Assembly (NCBI GenBank): GCA_013397115.1 | Contig: VWZW01006278.1 | Location: forward strand, 2,215,549 to 2,279,548 | Origin: Edolisoma coerulescens | Taxonomy: Eukaryota; Chordata; Aves; Passeriformes; Campephagidae | DNA length: 64,000 bases | Reading direction: 5' to 3' | Shown: positions 31,766 through 44,115 of the stretch, piece after piece | How positions within the stretch are numbered: position 1 is the first letter of the stretch | How the letters are laid out: every line of letters starts with the position of its first letter | Position numbers and translations under genes: made by a program | The notes under the pieces: model-generated | Database searches by the model: none | What the model saw: only the letters and a program-made list of their open reading frames with translations | What the model was told of the DNA's origin: nothing

Positions 31766-33499
31766 GCGGCCCATGACAGTGTTTATCTCACTACCTCTCT
31801 CTCTTTTTCTCTCTCACATACATTGGCAGAGAGTAAACACACACTGAGCCGGGCCCTGTACCATTATGACTCCCTGAAGATGCCACCAGCTTGCCTTTAT
31901 CCCAACGACCAGAGTTAAGAGCCTCCTCTGGAAACACCATAACAATGATGTTAATAATAATAATAACAACCCTGATGATGGTGATGCTAAGAGCAGCCTT
32001 GGCTCTGGCAGTCATGGTGATGATTGCAGGAGCAAGAAGAAGGATCAGAATGAGCTCTTTTTCACCTGGATCATGCTGCGGAGGAGCAAGGGTTGGCCTC
32101 AGTTTCCATCCCTGCAGGGATATCCTGCTTTCTTGAGCACAGGGTTATGGTGTGTTAACTGCTCTTGATGTGTGATGCTCAGAGCAGAGCATCTTTATAG
32201 TCTTTGGTGATTTCCAAGCTACTGAGCAATAGATCTCAGCTGAAGTATGCTCCTGGGCTCCTCTCCCCTTATGTTTTCTGTACACCATTCTTGGTGTACC
32301 ACTTTCTCTTTTTCCCTTTATTTCTCACTGAGGTGGTCTCCAGCCATGTATCTGGTGATGGATAGACCTTCCTGAATATAAGTGCCTTCCATTTAAATTA
32401 GACTGAAAGGCACCAACAGCATCCTCTGTCTCTGCTACCAGCATGACTCATGTCACTGAGGCACAGACTGAATTCAGTCTCCATGATCCATGGGTGCTGT
32501 GCTGGGACACTGAACATGGTGCCATGGGGCTGTACTCCTGCCCATAGGAGCTGAACCCACTAGCTCAGGTGCCCAGCACTCTGTTGAGCTGTTAGTTATA
32601 ATTTGTGGTTGTCGTAACCAGGGCTGATGCCAGTATGGTCACCTGGGTGTGAATGCATACAGTCTCATTCCCACCCCTGACCCAAACAGCTCTCTTCAGG
32701 TATGAGATCTTGTGTCTCACTTCCTTGGGGGTTGAAATAATGAGTATTGAGGAGCTGGCAGGGGTGAAGGAATGGAAGGAGTCTTAATGAAACCTCATCC
32801 CCACCTTTTGGACCCTTGTGGCGTGCAGTCACCTCCACAAGTGTGTTGAGCTCCATCTCAGAAACAAGTAGGTTTTTGCACAGAGACTTTCCCCTAGGAA
32901 ACCCTGGCTGTGAAGCCCTTGGGCTTTGACTGAAAGAAGATGTATGAGGAGGCATGTGCGCTCTGTGGAAATGGAACCTCCTGCAGTCACCATAGCGCTT
33001 GTGCAGGTGCCTAGGACTTCATGAAGGTGTGGTAGAGTCAGATGTTGGGCCTAGGGTGGGAGCAGAGAGACCTGGATCTATACCAGACTCTGTGCTAGGC
33101 TGCCCATGGGGCAGGGCAAGTGTGGCAGACATCAGGTGTTAAGCCATCTCCAGGGAGCTGCCTTTTTGGGGATCACTGCCAGCATTCACTTTGGTTTGTT
33201 CCCGTTCACATAGTTTTTCTCTCATCCTGGGAGCTGACCATCCTGTATGTTTGCTGTTCTGGGGGACACAGAGAAAGAAAACTAGAGGGATGGTTTGCTT
33301 TTTTGGGAGATGTCTTCTCAGGGCTTAATGCTGAAGAACTTTGTGCAAAAGGAGAGAGACCCTGAAATCCCAGAACAAAAAAAAATTGGCCACATTCGTC
33401 CTGAGCATAAGCGAAGGGCAGGGGAGGATCTGTAGAGGCGGCAGTTTTTGTAAAGCGCTGAAGTGCCCCACACATCATGCCCTGACAGGCCCTGATGTT
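31766..33499. other. unannotated stretch
   Basis: Includes a short (TAA)n run at 31951-31966 and CTCTCTCTCTTTTTCTCTCTC at 31796-31816. Otherwise featureless. Confidence 0.5.
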
Positions 33500-33860
33500 A
33501 GCTCCCGGAATGGATCACAGGAGACTCATTAGAAAAAACAAATATTATCACACGCTGAAATGATTTATGGAGAAAAATGAAAAATTTTGTGTTGTTGCGT
33601 CCTCGCTCCCTGGCTCTCCTTTGCTTTCGCTCAGGGAAGTTATTTATGGCAGCGGGCCCTTAACAAGAGCAAGGCAAAGCGCCGAGCCGCTCGCTCCTGC
33701 AAACTGCCTGCATTTGATTTTTATTAGCGAGTTAAAACTTCCTTCTTTTCACCTCCCCCCTTCCCCTCGCGCGCCTTTATTATCCCGGACTAACCGAAAT
33801 GCATTTTAATGCCTACTACTTGTGCTTTTAATAGTGATCCTATCGCCACCCCAGCAGCAA
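33500..33860. promoter_or_regulatory. strong putative conserved non-coding block
   Basis: Runs of motif-dense sequence: AAATATTATCACACGC, GAAATGATTTATGG, TTTTTATTAGCGAG, TTTATTATCCCGG, AATGCATTTTAATGC (33798-33812), TTTTAATAGTGATCC. CpGs are retained in an AT-rich setting, with a pyrimidine-rich CpG stretch (33750-33775) inside. No coding signature. Confidence 0.45.
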
Positions 33861-35379
33861 ATAAAGTGACATTGACAGGGGGAGGAAGGCCGGACAGACA
33901 GCCGGGCAGACAGGAAGGAGTTACAGCCCGCGTGCTCTCGCTCCTCGGCTGCTCGGCGCCGATACCTTCCCAGTAACCTGAGAGCTGTTTTATTGTCAGA
34001 CCAGCAAATGCACACCCAACCGGTCACTGCCGATGTGTTCACAGCCCCGGCAGCTGCTGCTGTCGAGGCCAGGAATGGGCAGTGCCCCAGCGTGTGGCAC
34101 TGGGTCCCTGAGAGGTGACTGGTCCTCTCCTCCCAGCCATGACCAGAGGTGGTGGGTGGGAGGGACCACAGTTCCTGTGGGAATGGCAGATCCTTTGCAT
34201 CATATCTGTGACCACAGGTCTTGGGCAGATCTGGAGCTTCCCCCAGGCTTTGCAAGTGTCCCTGGGTGGGTACTCCATACCCTAAGCTCTGCTGACCAGG
34301 GGGAACAGCCCTACAACTTCCCAGTCGGGGCCCTTGGCTCCCTGCCTCACACAGGATGCTCCTTCACCATGGCTTCACTTGGAGGGTGAAGAGGGGCTGG
34401 TGTCTTTCCCCTCTGGGACACAGCCTGGCCACTGGAACAATTTTCCTGGCCTCTGCTCCACCAAATTACCCCCCTGAACTGTGCCCAGTAGGAGAACGCT
34501 GGCAGGGGTCAAAGCCAGCCTCCAAGCTGCCATCCCCTCCACTCAGTTGCTAAGTGTCTCCAGGGCCACAGTGACTATGCCAGGCCTTGGTACCCCCCAG
34601 GAACTGTCTGGATAGCTGGACAGATCTGTTCTTCCCTGTCCAAGCATCCCAAAGTGACAGGATAAACTTTCCGGAGCGATGGTTATCATTTGGCCTTTCT
34701 CTCCGCTCCCTCTTTGTGCAGGTCTTTTCACATGAGCCCAGACCGGGCGTCCTCCCAGTCAAGGGGTCCTCCCAGCCTTGGCCACAGCCCTTGACAGTTG
34801 CCTTCCTGGGGGTGTCCAGGGCTTTCAAGGGAGCTGGGATCCCTGCACTGGTTAATGCCTGCTGACACCTGCAGCTCCTCAGCTGGTGTTGCTGGCTGGG
34901 GGAGGTGCGGGGAGGGGGGATCATTGGTGGCATTATTATGAAGAGCTCAGCAGGCCTGGGGCTGTCCATTGTCTGGGTGGCAAATAAATAAATAGAAGAA
35001 AGCAAGTCTTTCCTATGGCTCGGCAACGGGAGGTTAACAGCTGGACATGACATGACAAATTGAGCATTTTTTTTTCCTGCAGGGGCTGATCCCAGCAGCT
35101 TGGTGTGAGGAGGAGGGATGAGGGAGAGCAGCTGAAGGAGGGGAGGGAGAAATTGGCTGGGTGAGGGTCCCACTGCCTTGTGGAGAGGCTTTGTCCCAAG
35201 CCAGCCACCTCCCTCCCCACTTGTCCTCCCAGGACAAGTCTCTAGAAAACATGTTATGGGGGAACTATCCTCCAGAAGGGAATCCTGGTCCCCGAAACAC
35301 CCTCCTTGACCCTGCGCACCTGATTCCCACCACAACAGGTCCCCGCAGCCAGCCCGCATGTTATGTCCCCCCTCTGGCA
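33861..35379. other. unannotated stretch; longest open frame of the window
   Basis: A 276-codon minus-strand frame (35380-34550) is the longest in the window, but its composition (P, S, G, R, L) is that of the GC-rich DNA, with no domain, and it contains a T8 run. Treated as chance. A G-rich run with quadruplex potential lies at 34898-34919. Confidence 0.4.
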
Positions 35380-35760
35380 CAGCTTCACTCCGAAATCAGG
35401 CAGCACAGTGCCTTTTAACGGCCAATAAAACCCGGAATTCTCCAGCAGGAAAAGCAGGGAAATTAATCAAATCGTGGATCTGCTGTGAATTACGTGCTCA
35501 CCTCCCATCTGCCTGTTCAGCCGGCTCACCTTCCCCTCCCTGCCTGCAGCCCCTTTGGCTTGCGGCAGGAGGGAGCCTTTATGGCTGCGCCTGGAGCCCT
35601 TGCCATTTGTCGTGGGCTTAATAGAAAATGTGTTAAACATACAGGAAATGGCCCAAATGTTACCAACACGTCTAGTTTGTTTGATTTGTTTCTTCTTTTC
35701 GCGAGTGGCGGGGAGTGGTTGGTTTAATTTGGAAATTGTGGGATCCAACGGCAGCTGGCT
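35380..35760. promoter_or_regulatory. putative conserved non-coding block
   Basis: TTTTAACGGCCAATAAAACC, AAATTAATCAAATCGTGG, GTGAATTACGTGC, then after a GC-richer centre CTTAATAGAAAATGTG, TTAAACATACAGG, GTTTGATTTG and TTTAATTTGG. Two motif-dense halves around a GC spacer. Part of a 218-codon frame crosses it, without domain. Confidence 0.4.
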
Positions 35761-36609
35761 TTGTCCCCAGGATGGTCCTTCCTGGAAGCCTCTGCTGAGA
35801 TGGTGCCCCTGGCTGAGTGTGCTGCTGGTGGCAATGATGCCTGTCACACCAAATGCCATCCCTGGTACTTTTGTGAGCTGGGGGATTTTTGAGGCTTCTC
35901 CCCAGGTGTTTCCACCAAACCCAGTCTCCCTCCTCTTTGAATGGCTGCTGCACTGCATGTCCAGTGATGGAGTCCATGGGCCCCTCCTCATGCTTTACTG
36001 TCTTCTCCCTGTCCCAGCATGTGGGCACCTTGGGCCTAGCCTGCGTCCGTTACTTTTATTCCCACCCTTGTGCCTCCCAGGACCTGCTGAGGATCTTGGT
36101 GCCTCCAGGAGGGACAGCTGCAGCTCTTTGGAGGGCCTCATGTCCAAACACTGTTCAGTCCAGAGTTGCTCTGCAGCCCTTTCTGTATGGTCACTTTTTG
36201 CAGTGTGTTGACTTGCTGAAGGCTTTGGGAGAGCTGGAGTCTGCTCTGTGCCACCTGTGAAAGCCAGGGGCAGTTAAGGGACTCAATGTCACTCATAGTC
36301 AGGCTTCACTCAGTTCCCATCACTGCATGGATGTGGCTGGAGAGGAACTGCAAGCTCTCGCCCATCCCAGCTGATGTGTCTGGGACCCAGATAAAGTCTT
36401 TTGAAGCAGCAAACGTGACCCAGGCTACCCAGCAGAAGTATCTAGGATGGTTTTTTTCTGTGTGGTGGACACCAGTGGAGCCAGTGCAATGACTGTGGTG
36501 TGGACAGTCCCAAGGGAGCTGGAGCCATGGTGGGTGGTCAGGAGGGAGACTCTATAAACCCCATCAATCTCCTCCTCTGGCTCCCATACATCTGCTTGCA
36601 AAGGGAGGG
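35761..36609. other. unannotated stretch
   Basis: Nothing supported. Confidence 0.5.
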
Positions 36610-36860
36610 GGAGGCAATAACCTGGCTATCCGCTCACCATTGGCGCTTTGGGAGGTGGAAGGGGGAGGAAGGGGGGAAACGCCAGCCCCGATCCCTTGGC
36701 AACTGCGGGCTGAAATATTAACTGGAAGAATGTGCCCAAGACTTGGCCCCCACACTGGCCTGCTCCAGCACTGCCTCCTGGGGGGGAACAGGGAGGGGGC
36801 AGCCTGTTTGCACAGTCCAAGTGTCAACTAATTAATAGGAGTTTATAGGAACATTTCCAG
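36610..36860. promoter_or_regulatory. putative regulatory block
   Basis: GGCTATCCGCTCACCATTGG (inverted CCAAT box), GCTGAAATATTAACTGG, and CTAATTAATAG at 36828-36838, interspersed with G-rich stretches (36648-36678). Mixed texture, so a weaker call. Confidence 0.28.
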
Positions 36861-37614
36861 GGCAGCTGGCTGAGGAGCAGTGGGGGAAGCGCCCCACGTT
36901 TCCTGAATCCCGGCCATCACCCAGTGCTCTTCAATGCATCTTGGAGAGACAGTAGCTGATTGGATGTGCTTGGGGGTCTGCATGACCAAAGCAGCTCAGC
37001 TGGTCACTGCACTGTGTGCTGCCACCATGCAGAGGGGTGCCTATGGCTTGTTCTGCAGACCTCTTCATTGCATGGACACATTTCTCTTCCCAGAGCTTTG
37101 AAGTCCCTGTTGTATGACCCAAATGGATAAATTTGTTGATGTGTGTCCTACAGTAGTTCCCTGAGCACCCATGCTCAGTTGAGGAGCAGCAAGTTTCACA
37201 TCCTGCTCTCTGTCCTCCAGGGTGCAGGTGTGGATGTGTCCATTCCAGACCATAATTTCTCATGTTCTCTCTAACAACTTGAAAGATGCTTCCTGGGAAG
37301 TGCATATGCTCCCAACAGTGTATGTGCTGGATGGTTCCCTCAGAGCACCTCTCTTGCTTCCTCTCGTGTTGACATCAGACTGTGTTGACATCAGTGAGAG
37401 GCTTTGCTTGTAGATCTGTCCCAATGCATAGCATGTTCCTTGGGACAGCTCCCCTCCTGTGCTTCACCTGGTCATGGTGTAGGGATCTTACAGAGGCAGT
37501 CAGGATGGAGCAGTCCTGGGGTAGGGAAGGGCACAAGCTGGGAGGGCACCCTGGGGTGCCCCACAGAGAGTGAGGCTGGAGACCCATGCTCCGAGCATCC
37601 CTAATTTAAGGCCT
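36861..37614. other. unannotated stretch with a 16-bp tandem
   Basis: GTGTTGACATCAG occurs twice in tandem with a 16-bp period at 37366-37394. Otherwise featureless. Confidence 0.5.
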
Positions 37615-37760
37615 ACCTGGCTGTGATCTTTGAACAAACCAATAAATGAAGTGTAATAACCAAAACAGTGATTGTTTTCTTCACAGTAGCTGTGGAAATC
37701 TCTCCCGGGGGAGCATAAAGCTGCCAGCCTCAGGTTTTAGATCACAATCCCACTAACCTT
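37615..37760. promoter_or_regulatory. putative regulatory block
   Basis: AACCAATAAATGAAGTGTAAT, ACAGTGATTGTTTTC and TTTTAGATCACAATCCC around a palindromic CTCCCGGGGGAG-like core near 37703. No frame and no repeat. Confidence 0.28.
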
Positions 37761-40700
37761 CCTGTCCCCTGGGCAATGGTGTACTGCTGCTGCCCTCGGA
37801 GCTAGGCTCTATTTATTATATATACTGGCCTCTGTGTGTGGCGGTGTGTTCGTAAAGCCTGATTGAGCTGTAAGGAAAAGTGCACTCAAGGGGAAGGAGG
37901 AGACAAATGCCTGATTTGGCCTGCCCTAAATATGGGCTTATAACCTCTGTGGGTGCTGCCAGAGGGTTCAAGTCAGTCATCCAGATGTAGCTCCCACTGC
38001 ACAAAGGTGTTCCTTGATAGCCATCTTCCATGGAGGACCACAGTTGTCCCTGCCATTGTAGCCACCCCTGAGGTGCCCAAAGGGCTGCAGGAGCACAGCA
38101 GGACTTGAACAGCTTTCTCTGAGCTGGTGGCTTGCCCTTTGCAAGGATCTGCCAAGTCCAGCTCGGAGGAATTGAGACCCCTGACCATGCAGGCACAGCT
38201 TGGAGCAGCCAGCAGATGGGACCCCAGCATGGCTGGGGATGCTGAGTCCAGAGCCTGCAAGGTGGTGTAGCCACTGGATCATAATGAACCGTTTTGGGTG
38301 TGTCTGAAATGATAGTTACATGTAGCCTGGACCAAAATCGCCTGCTGGTGTTCGCCTTCAGGTCATGGATGGAAAACCAGGTCAGCATGGGAAGGACAGT
38401 GTTTTGATCTCCTAACTGTGCAGATCTTTGGCCCTGGGCTTGGAAGAACCTCATCAGGGTGACAGAGATTAGCAGAGACCCATGTCCCATGCTGTTCAGC
38501 ATCATTTGTGTGTGCCTTAGACCTTTACTGTTGCTGTGCTGGAGGGTGAGGATCCACAGAGGAAATCTTGGCCAAAGAGGGAAGAGGGGACACTACAGGA
38601 CTGCGGTACTGGCTTGTGGGGGTGTGTGCATCTGTGCACAAGTGTACACAAACATGCCCAGCAGTGCTCAGCTGTGTGTTACAGATCTGGTATTGCTCAA
38701 CTCTGGGAGCATATCTTCTGTACCAGTGCCAGCAGCCATCTGGTGTGGGTGGCTGAGGGTCACGGCCCTGCTGCTCCATCCAGTGAGTCGCCATGGAGCT
38801 CAGTGGAGCCCTGACTGGACATTCCCGTTTCACTTTGCCCAGTTTATCTGGTTTTATACAAATGTGAACTGAGGCTGTGATAAAACAGGAGACAAGATAG
38901 ACTGGGCCCAGTCAACCTGCTGAGGGATGGCATGACCCAGGAAAGCCCCGAAGGACAAGCAAGACACTGTTCTCCACTCCAAAACCCCACTATGAGTGCA
39001 GCATTGGCTGTAATTAAGTCCAGGTTCTGGAAGCATTTACTCCTGGATCAGGGCTTGGTGTTTCAGAGCCATCTTCAGACATGCATCTCAAAGGTCACCC
39101 TCCTGGTATGGCTGGCAGCAGGAATGCACTCCAGCAAACGATGTAGCTGGCAGTTGATGGAGTCATCAGCGTTTCTCTGCTTGTCTTGCTGTGGTTTCTA
39201 CTGCACTGTCTTTGGTAGGTGAGAGCCCAGTACAGACTGAGGTGGGAGCTGGCAGACTGGGCATGACAGGGCTGCGCCAGCCAGTCAAGAAGGGGCACAG
39301 TGGTACAGCACAGACATAGTTACTCTTCATTGGGGTAACAGAGAGCTGTAAGATCTTAGATTTTCCAGGAATCTGCTCCCTCCCCCTACATTTAGCTTTC
39401 CTATATAATATTCCATGCTGTAGCCTATAAATGCTGCTCTGAGCCCACAGCCTGATTGAATTTGGAAGCCTTTGTTTACAGATGTCTGGCTGTACAGGGG
39501 TATTTATTGAATTTTCCATGAAATGTTGCTCCTCTAATGCTGTAAAGCACAAGCTGCCCACATCAGAGGAACTGCGTGTTAAGGGATCGGGTTTCGCAGA
39601 GATGCATTGCTCTCCCCATTGCTCTCCCTCGCCATCCTTTCCCCTGCCAGGGGAGGAAGGTGGGTGCTGGAGTCCATGTGCAGCACGGATTTAAGGGGAC
39701 TCTGGCCCTTGAGAAGAGGAGAACTGTCTGTCTTGTGCTTCGGGGCTGGATGGTGCATTTTGTCCTGTGAGGCAGCAACTCCAGCCACATGCAATGCAGC
39801 CTGGCCAGAGCTGAGGGCAGAGCAACTCTTTGCAGGGCACAGCAGCAGCCAGGTCTGCTGATGGGACTGCAGGTGGGTCTGATTTTGGGCTGTTACAAGT
39901 ACTGTACTGGCTATTGATGGCTCTAAGGAGACCTTGATGGCAGACAAATGTCATAAGGGCTTTTTTATGTTCCTCTGAGGCCTGAATTGTTGGGAAACAG
40001 TCAAAATAGTGGATAATGTATTAAGATGTCTCTTTGGTGGCTGTTCCTTCAGTCTGTCTTTCCTTGCTCATCTGACCCACTGGTGCCCCACAAGAAGAAG
40101 GCTCTTATCAAGAAAAGAAACAGGATTTTCTTACTGGGAGACCTTTGTGGAGCCCCTCAGAGCATCCTCTGACCTCAGCGTGTCATTTTTAACCTTTGTC
40201 TTGAGAGGGAAATGAGGGAGAGCCTGGTCTATGAAGGACACATCCGGGACCTGCAATTCTTGCAGTGGTAGCTGGAGGAATGTGTCTTCCTTCCTCACGA
40301 GGGAAAGTACAAAACCATCTTGCAAAACTCTGGGTCAGGAGCCCCAGGATCTCTGATGTAAAATAAATGATTCTCGGGAGAGAGCATGTGTTCACCATGT
40401 TAGAAAAACAAGCCCCCTGCAAACAGCACATACCAAACTCTGCCTGGAGGAAGGGACTTCAAGGGTGGACGGAGGGAGCAGTCTGAGCCTCAGAGCACAG
40501 CCTGCCCCCCTCTCCTGGGCTGGATCTTCACACTGGTCTGAGGAGGAGGCAGGAGGGATGGGGGCTTGTTTTCTCAGATTTGATTGGTTTATTTATGTTT
40601 GGTCCAGGCTCCCATCTGGTCCAACTTCAAACAGGGGCTGCCACGAAGTGTGGAAGCCACCAAGAGAGAATCTGCAAACAACAGTTGTGCAAAGTATATA

Positions 40701-42529
40701 AATATTTCTGGACATAAAAATGACTGTGTCTGAGGAGGGATCACATTGAGCTGTGGTGGAGGGTTCCCTGTCCTGCTTGAGATAAGTTCTGGAGAGTGGC
40801 TGGAGCAAGGAGAAATATGTGCTGATCTACAGTTTATATGTGCATGTGCAAGGGCAGAACCAGGCCTGCTGAGTGCTGCTACGCTGGAGACTGCAAGGCA
40901 AGGAGAGGACAATGAGGAAGTCTGTCTGTCTGTTCTGGATATAATAGTCAGCGTGCAAAAATGTCCACTCATTTGGGGGGCCAGAATTGGATTTCAGGCT
41001 TGTAAGTTGTTGAAAAATCCAGCATGGTCTGTCTCAGCTCCCAAAATATATAACAGCTGCATTTGAAAAGTTTGGTGTAGATGCTGGACATGAACCTTTA
41101 ATTGAAGATAGGGAGAAAATCCAGTTCTGTTCACAATGGCATTTTGTGCTGTTTGAACAGGAATGAGTGTCTGGGCCAGCATCCTTATGCATCCCCAAGC
41201 AATGCAACTGGGGGCTTCAGAACTGGCTGCTGGATTGTAAATCCGATCAGCTCAAAGATTATAGTTTGGATGGCATTCCTTCAGGGAAAAACGGGCAGTG
41301 GCTGGTGTTATGCCTGGGCTAAGACAATGTCTGAGTTGGTGATGCTGAAGAGGACATGAAGGCAATGTAGAGGAATTTGTAGCCTATGCTGCAATGGAGG
41401 GAACTGTAAACACCACTGAGAGAAAGAAATAGTGTCAGGGTAGAGAGGACAGTGCATGCTGGGAGGGGATGCTCAGGTGTAGGAACAGTCTATGGCATTC
41501 CCAGATGCGCTTCTCAGTATTCAGGTAATGGTCCTTCCTTGTGTGAGGTAATGTGTATTTCTTGCTGAGGTGAGGAGAGGGGCAAGGAGAACACAGCCAC
41601 CTCTGTGGACTCATTGATCCATTTGGGAACATTTGGGGGTGATGGGTCTTGTGGGGTTCACCAGGAGTGTGCCAGCCCCACACAAGGCATTCTCCATGCT
41701 GCAGCTCCCCTGAGGCTCAGCTATCCATTGACCTCTGACCACAGGGACTTGAATCAAACCACATGGGAGAAATACAACCAGGCTGTTTGTTCTCAGATCA
41801 GATGAAGAAGAACCCACAAGCAGGTATTTCTTTAGTTGGGTCCTGATTGGGGGATACAGCGTTGTTCCAAATCAGCGAATTGAAATCTGAATGGTTTATG
41901 TTCCCAGGATTCAAAGGTTTTAATCTCTAAGATATCTCTTAACATTAGCACAGCCAGATGTGTTTGTCCCTCCCTCAGGGAGAGCCAGGTGCCAACTGCT
42001 AACCATGGACAGGAGTGACATGGTGCCTGGTAGGATGCTGTCCTTTCCTCTGCTGACAGAGCTGCCTGGGTGATGTCCCAGCCTTGCTTCAAGAGGAGCA
42101 TGGCAGCCAGAGCAGACTCAGCCAAGGGGAGGCATGCAGCTCTACCCAGGTTTGGGGATTGTTACAAACTACATCAGGCAACAGAATCAGCAGCAAGGCA
42201 AAGCCAGAAGGCCCTTAGGAGCAGAGACAGTATGTTGAAATTCCCAGTTTACCCCTTTTCTTCTTAGCAGGGACCACGATCAGCCCCATGTGAGCTCTAA
42301 ACCCCACCACCCTGTGGTACAGGTCTGCTTCTCTGGATGCCATGGCTCTCCTGCTGTGCAAGCACCACCAGCTTCCCACACTGGGGCTCCCCAAAAGTGG
42401 CAAAGACCTGGGGAAGTTCTCTGGGAAGATCTCGGAGTTGAATTCAGTTGTTTGATATGGAGAGTGTCTAAAATACGTCCTGCCCACGCAGAGCCCTGGC
42501 CCAGCCGCCGGCAGCCGCTCTCTGCAGCG
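37761..42529. other. unannotated 4.8-kb stretch
   Basis: Mostly featureless. A tandem ATTGCTCTCCC pair lies at 39606-39628. AT-rich patches at 39400-39490 and 40685-40720 are too small to call. Minus frames of 229 (37816-38505) and 131 codons have no domain. Confidence 0.45.
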
Positions 42530-42870
42530 GCCCTCAGTTAAACCTGATCCCTTGCTTTAAGGGGCTGCCTGGTACTTAGTGGAGACCATAAATAGCGATT
42601 TATAAACGATCTTCACGCCGATTCCTCTGCCGCTGCTCAGACATCAAAGTCTATAATTCACGCCCTCCCGCGTCCTGAGCCTTGCAAAACCGGAGCCTTT
42701 GATGTGAGCCCCCCTCGGTACCTGCGTGCAGGGCCGGGCCTGGCTGGGCTGCGGGCATGTGCACTGCGTGCAGCAAGGCGCCAGGCCCGCTCGGCCAGGC
42801 ATTTTATAAGGTGTCTGCTGTCACTCAGCCTGTTCCTGAGCCTGTTATCCCCTTTGGCGGGGCCGCGTGG
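42530..42870. promoter_or_regulatory. putative conserved block, CpG-containing
   Basis: GACCATAAATAGCGATTTATA (CArG/MEF2-like and HOX-like cores), ACGATCTTCACGCCG, and the TCF/LEF-like ACATCAAAGT at 42641-42650, followed by a CpG-richer centre and GCATTTTATAAGGTG. CpG density at 42660-42790 is above background. It could be a small island-like promoter or an enhancer; no consensus splice site decides it. Confidence 0.4.
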
Positions 42871-43782
42871 GACGGCTCTGGAACAATGGGAAAGGACCGG
42901 GGAGAGATTGCTGGGGGCAGCATCCAGAAAGCACCTGGCCTCTCCTTCCTCCCTTCCCCCCAGCACCTGCAAATTAATGGAAACTTCTCCTTCCAATAGT
43001 GCTGCCTGTGCTGTTTAACAAGTCCAACTGCACACTCTGAGAGCTAGAAACCAGCCCCACTTCTCAGGGTGCAGATGGCTCCCAGGATCCTTGCCCAGCC
43101 CAGCCGTTCTTCAGGAAAGGACAAACACTGGTGCGAGAACGGTGTGGTGTTAATGGTCAGTGTTTATATGTAAGGTGAGGCTAAAAAAGAGTTCCTGTAA
43201 GATGAACAGTTTTCTCTTCCTCATACATGTGAAAGTGCAAAATGGAGGCTCCATGCCATGGTCAGGCTGAGCTCTAAGTGAGCTTTGTGGGACAGGTGTC
43301 CCTGAACACATGTCACCAGCCTGGCAAGCTCTTCCTCTTTCTTCTGCCTCTTTCTACCTCTTGTTTTTTAGTTCCTGGAGCTATGGAGAGCAATTTCAAG
43401 ATGTGAAACCAGTGCAGACTCTGGAGAAGGCACACATCTGTGGTCATATCCCTCTTAAACCAAATGATCGTTCAAGTGGAGCGTGCTTGACTGTGGTACC
43501 AAAGTGTTGTGAGAAGGGAGAAAGAGAGGACTTAGGTCTGTATCCCTGATCATCTTCATCACTGCCAGTTCAGCCTCTTGGTCCCCACATGAGGGCCTGC
43601 AGGGTCAAGCACCAGAGCTGGATAAGTCACATGTAAAGCACAAATGAAACTCTGTCCATAAAAAAAGCTGCCTGGTGTGGTGTGAAATACTTTGTCTTAG
43701 AAGCCAGACACTGCAAAGTTGATAGAAGCATTTGGGGTGTTGGGAGGATTTCAATGTATTTTGCAGCTGGGATGGTTGTGGC
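42871..43782. other. unannotated stretch
   Basis: Nothing supported. Confidence 0.5.
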
Positions 43783-43828
43783 TTTATTTATTTTATTTTA
43801 TTTCATTTTATTTCGTTTTATTTTATGT
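43783..43828 (+). repeat. (TTTTA)n pentanucleotide repeat
   Basis: About nine TTTTA/TTTCA/TTTCG units in a row. Confidence 0.85.
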
Positions 43829-43924
43829 TAAGTGAATGTCTGTGGAAACGTATTGAGAGAATCTTGCACATGCTGTGGGCTGGCAAGTGGGGAAGAAAGG
43901 GCATGAATCATGTCACTCGGCTCT

Positions 43925-44115
43925 GTATTTAATCATATCAAACTGGTTTGGTTCTCCAACAAGTCAACATATATTATCTGTGTAAAAAAGGCATTTTACA
44001 GGACTAGGAGTCTAAATATCATTTATAAATATTTAATTCTACAAGTGATCTTTGCAAAAGAAGAATAGCTCTTCATTATCATACCTGTGTCTATTGAAAT
44101 ATCACCATTATTTAT
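43925..44115. promoter_or_regulatory. AT-rich putative regulatory block
   Basis: TTTAATCATATCAAACTGG, AACATATATTATCTGTG, AAATATCATTTATAAATATTT: AT-rich, non-repetitive, no frame. Composition-based call. Confidence 0.28.

Noticed and set aside
34550..35380. 276-codon minus-strand frame, the longest in the window
   Set aside because: Composition follows the GC-rich DNA. No domain, signal peptide or splice context. A frame of this length is not improbable in six frames of 64 kb at this GC.
35555..36211. 218-codon plus-strand frame with hydrophobic stretches
   Set aside because: It begins inside an AT-rich regulatory-like block, the hydrophobic runs come from T-rich DNA, and no family is recognised.
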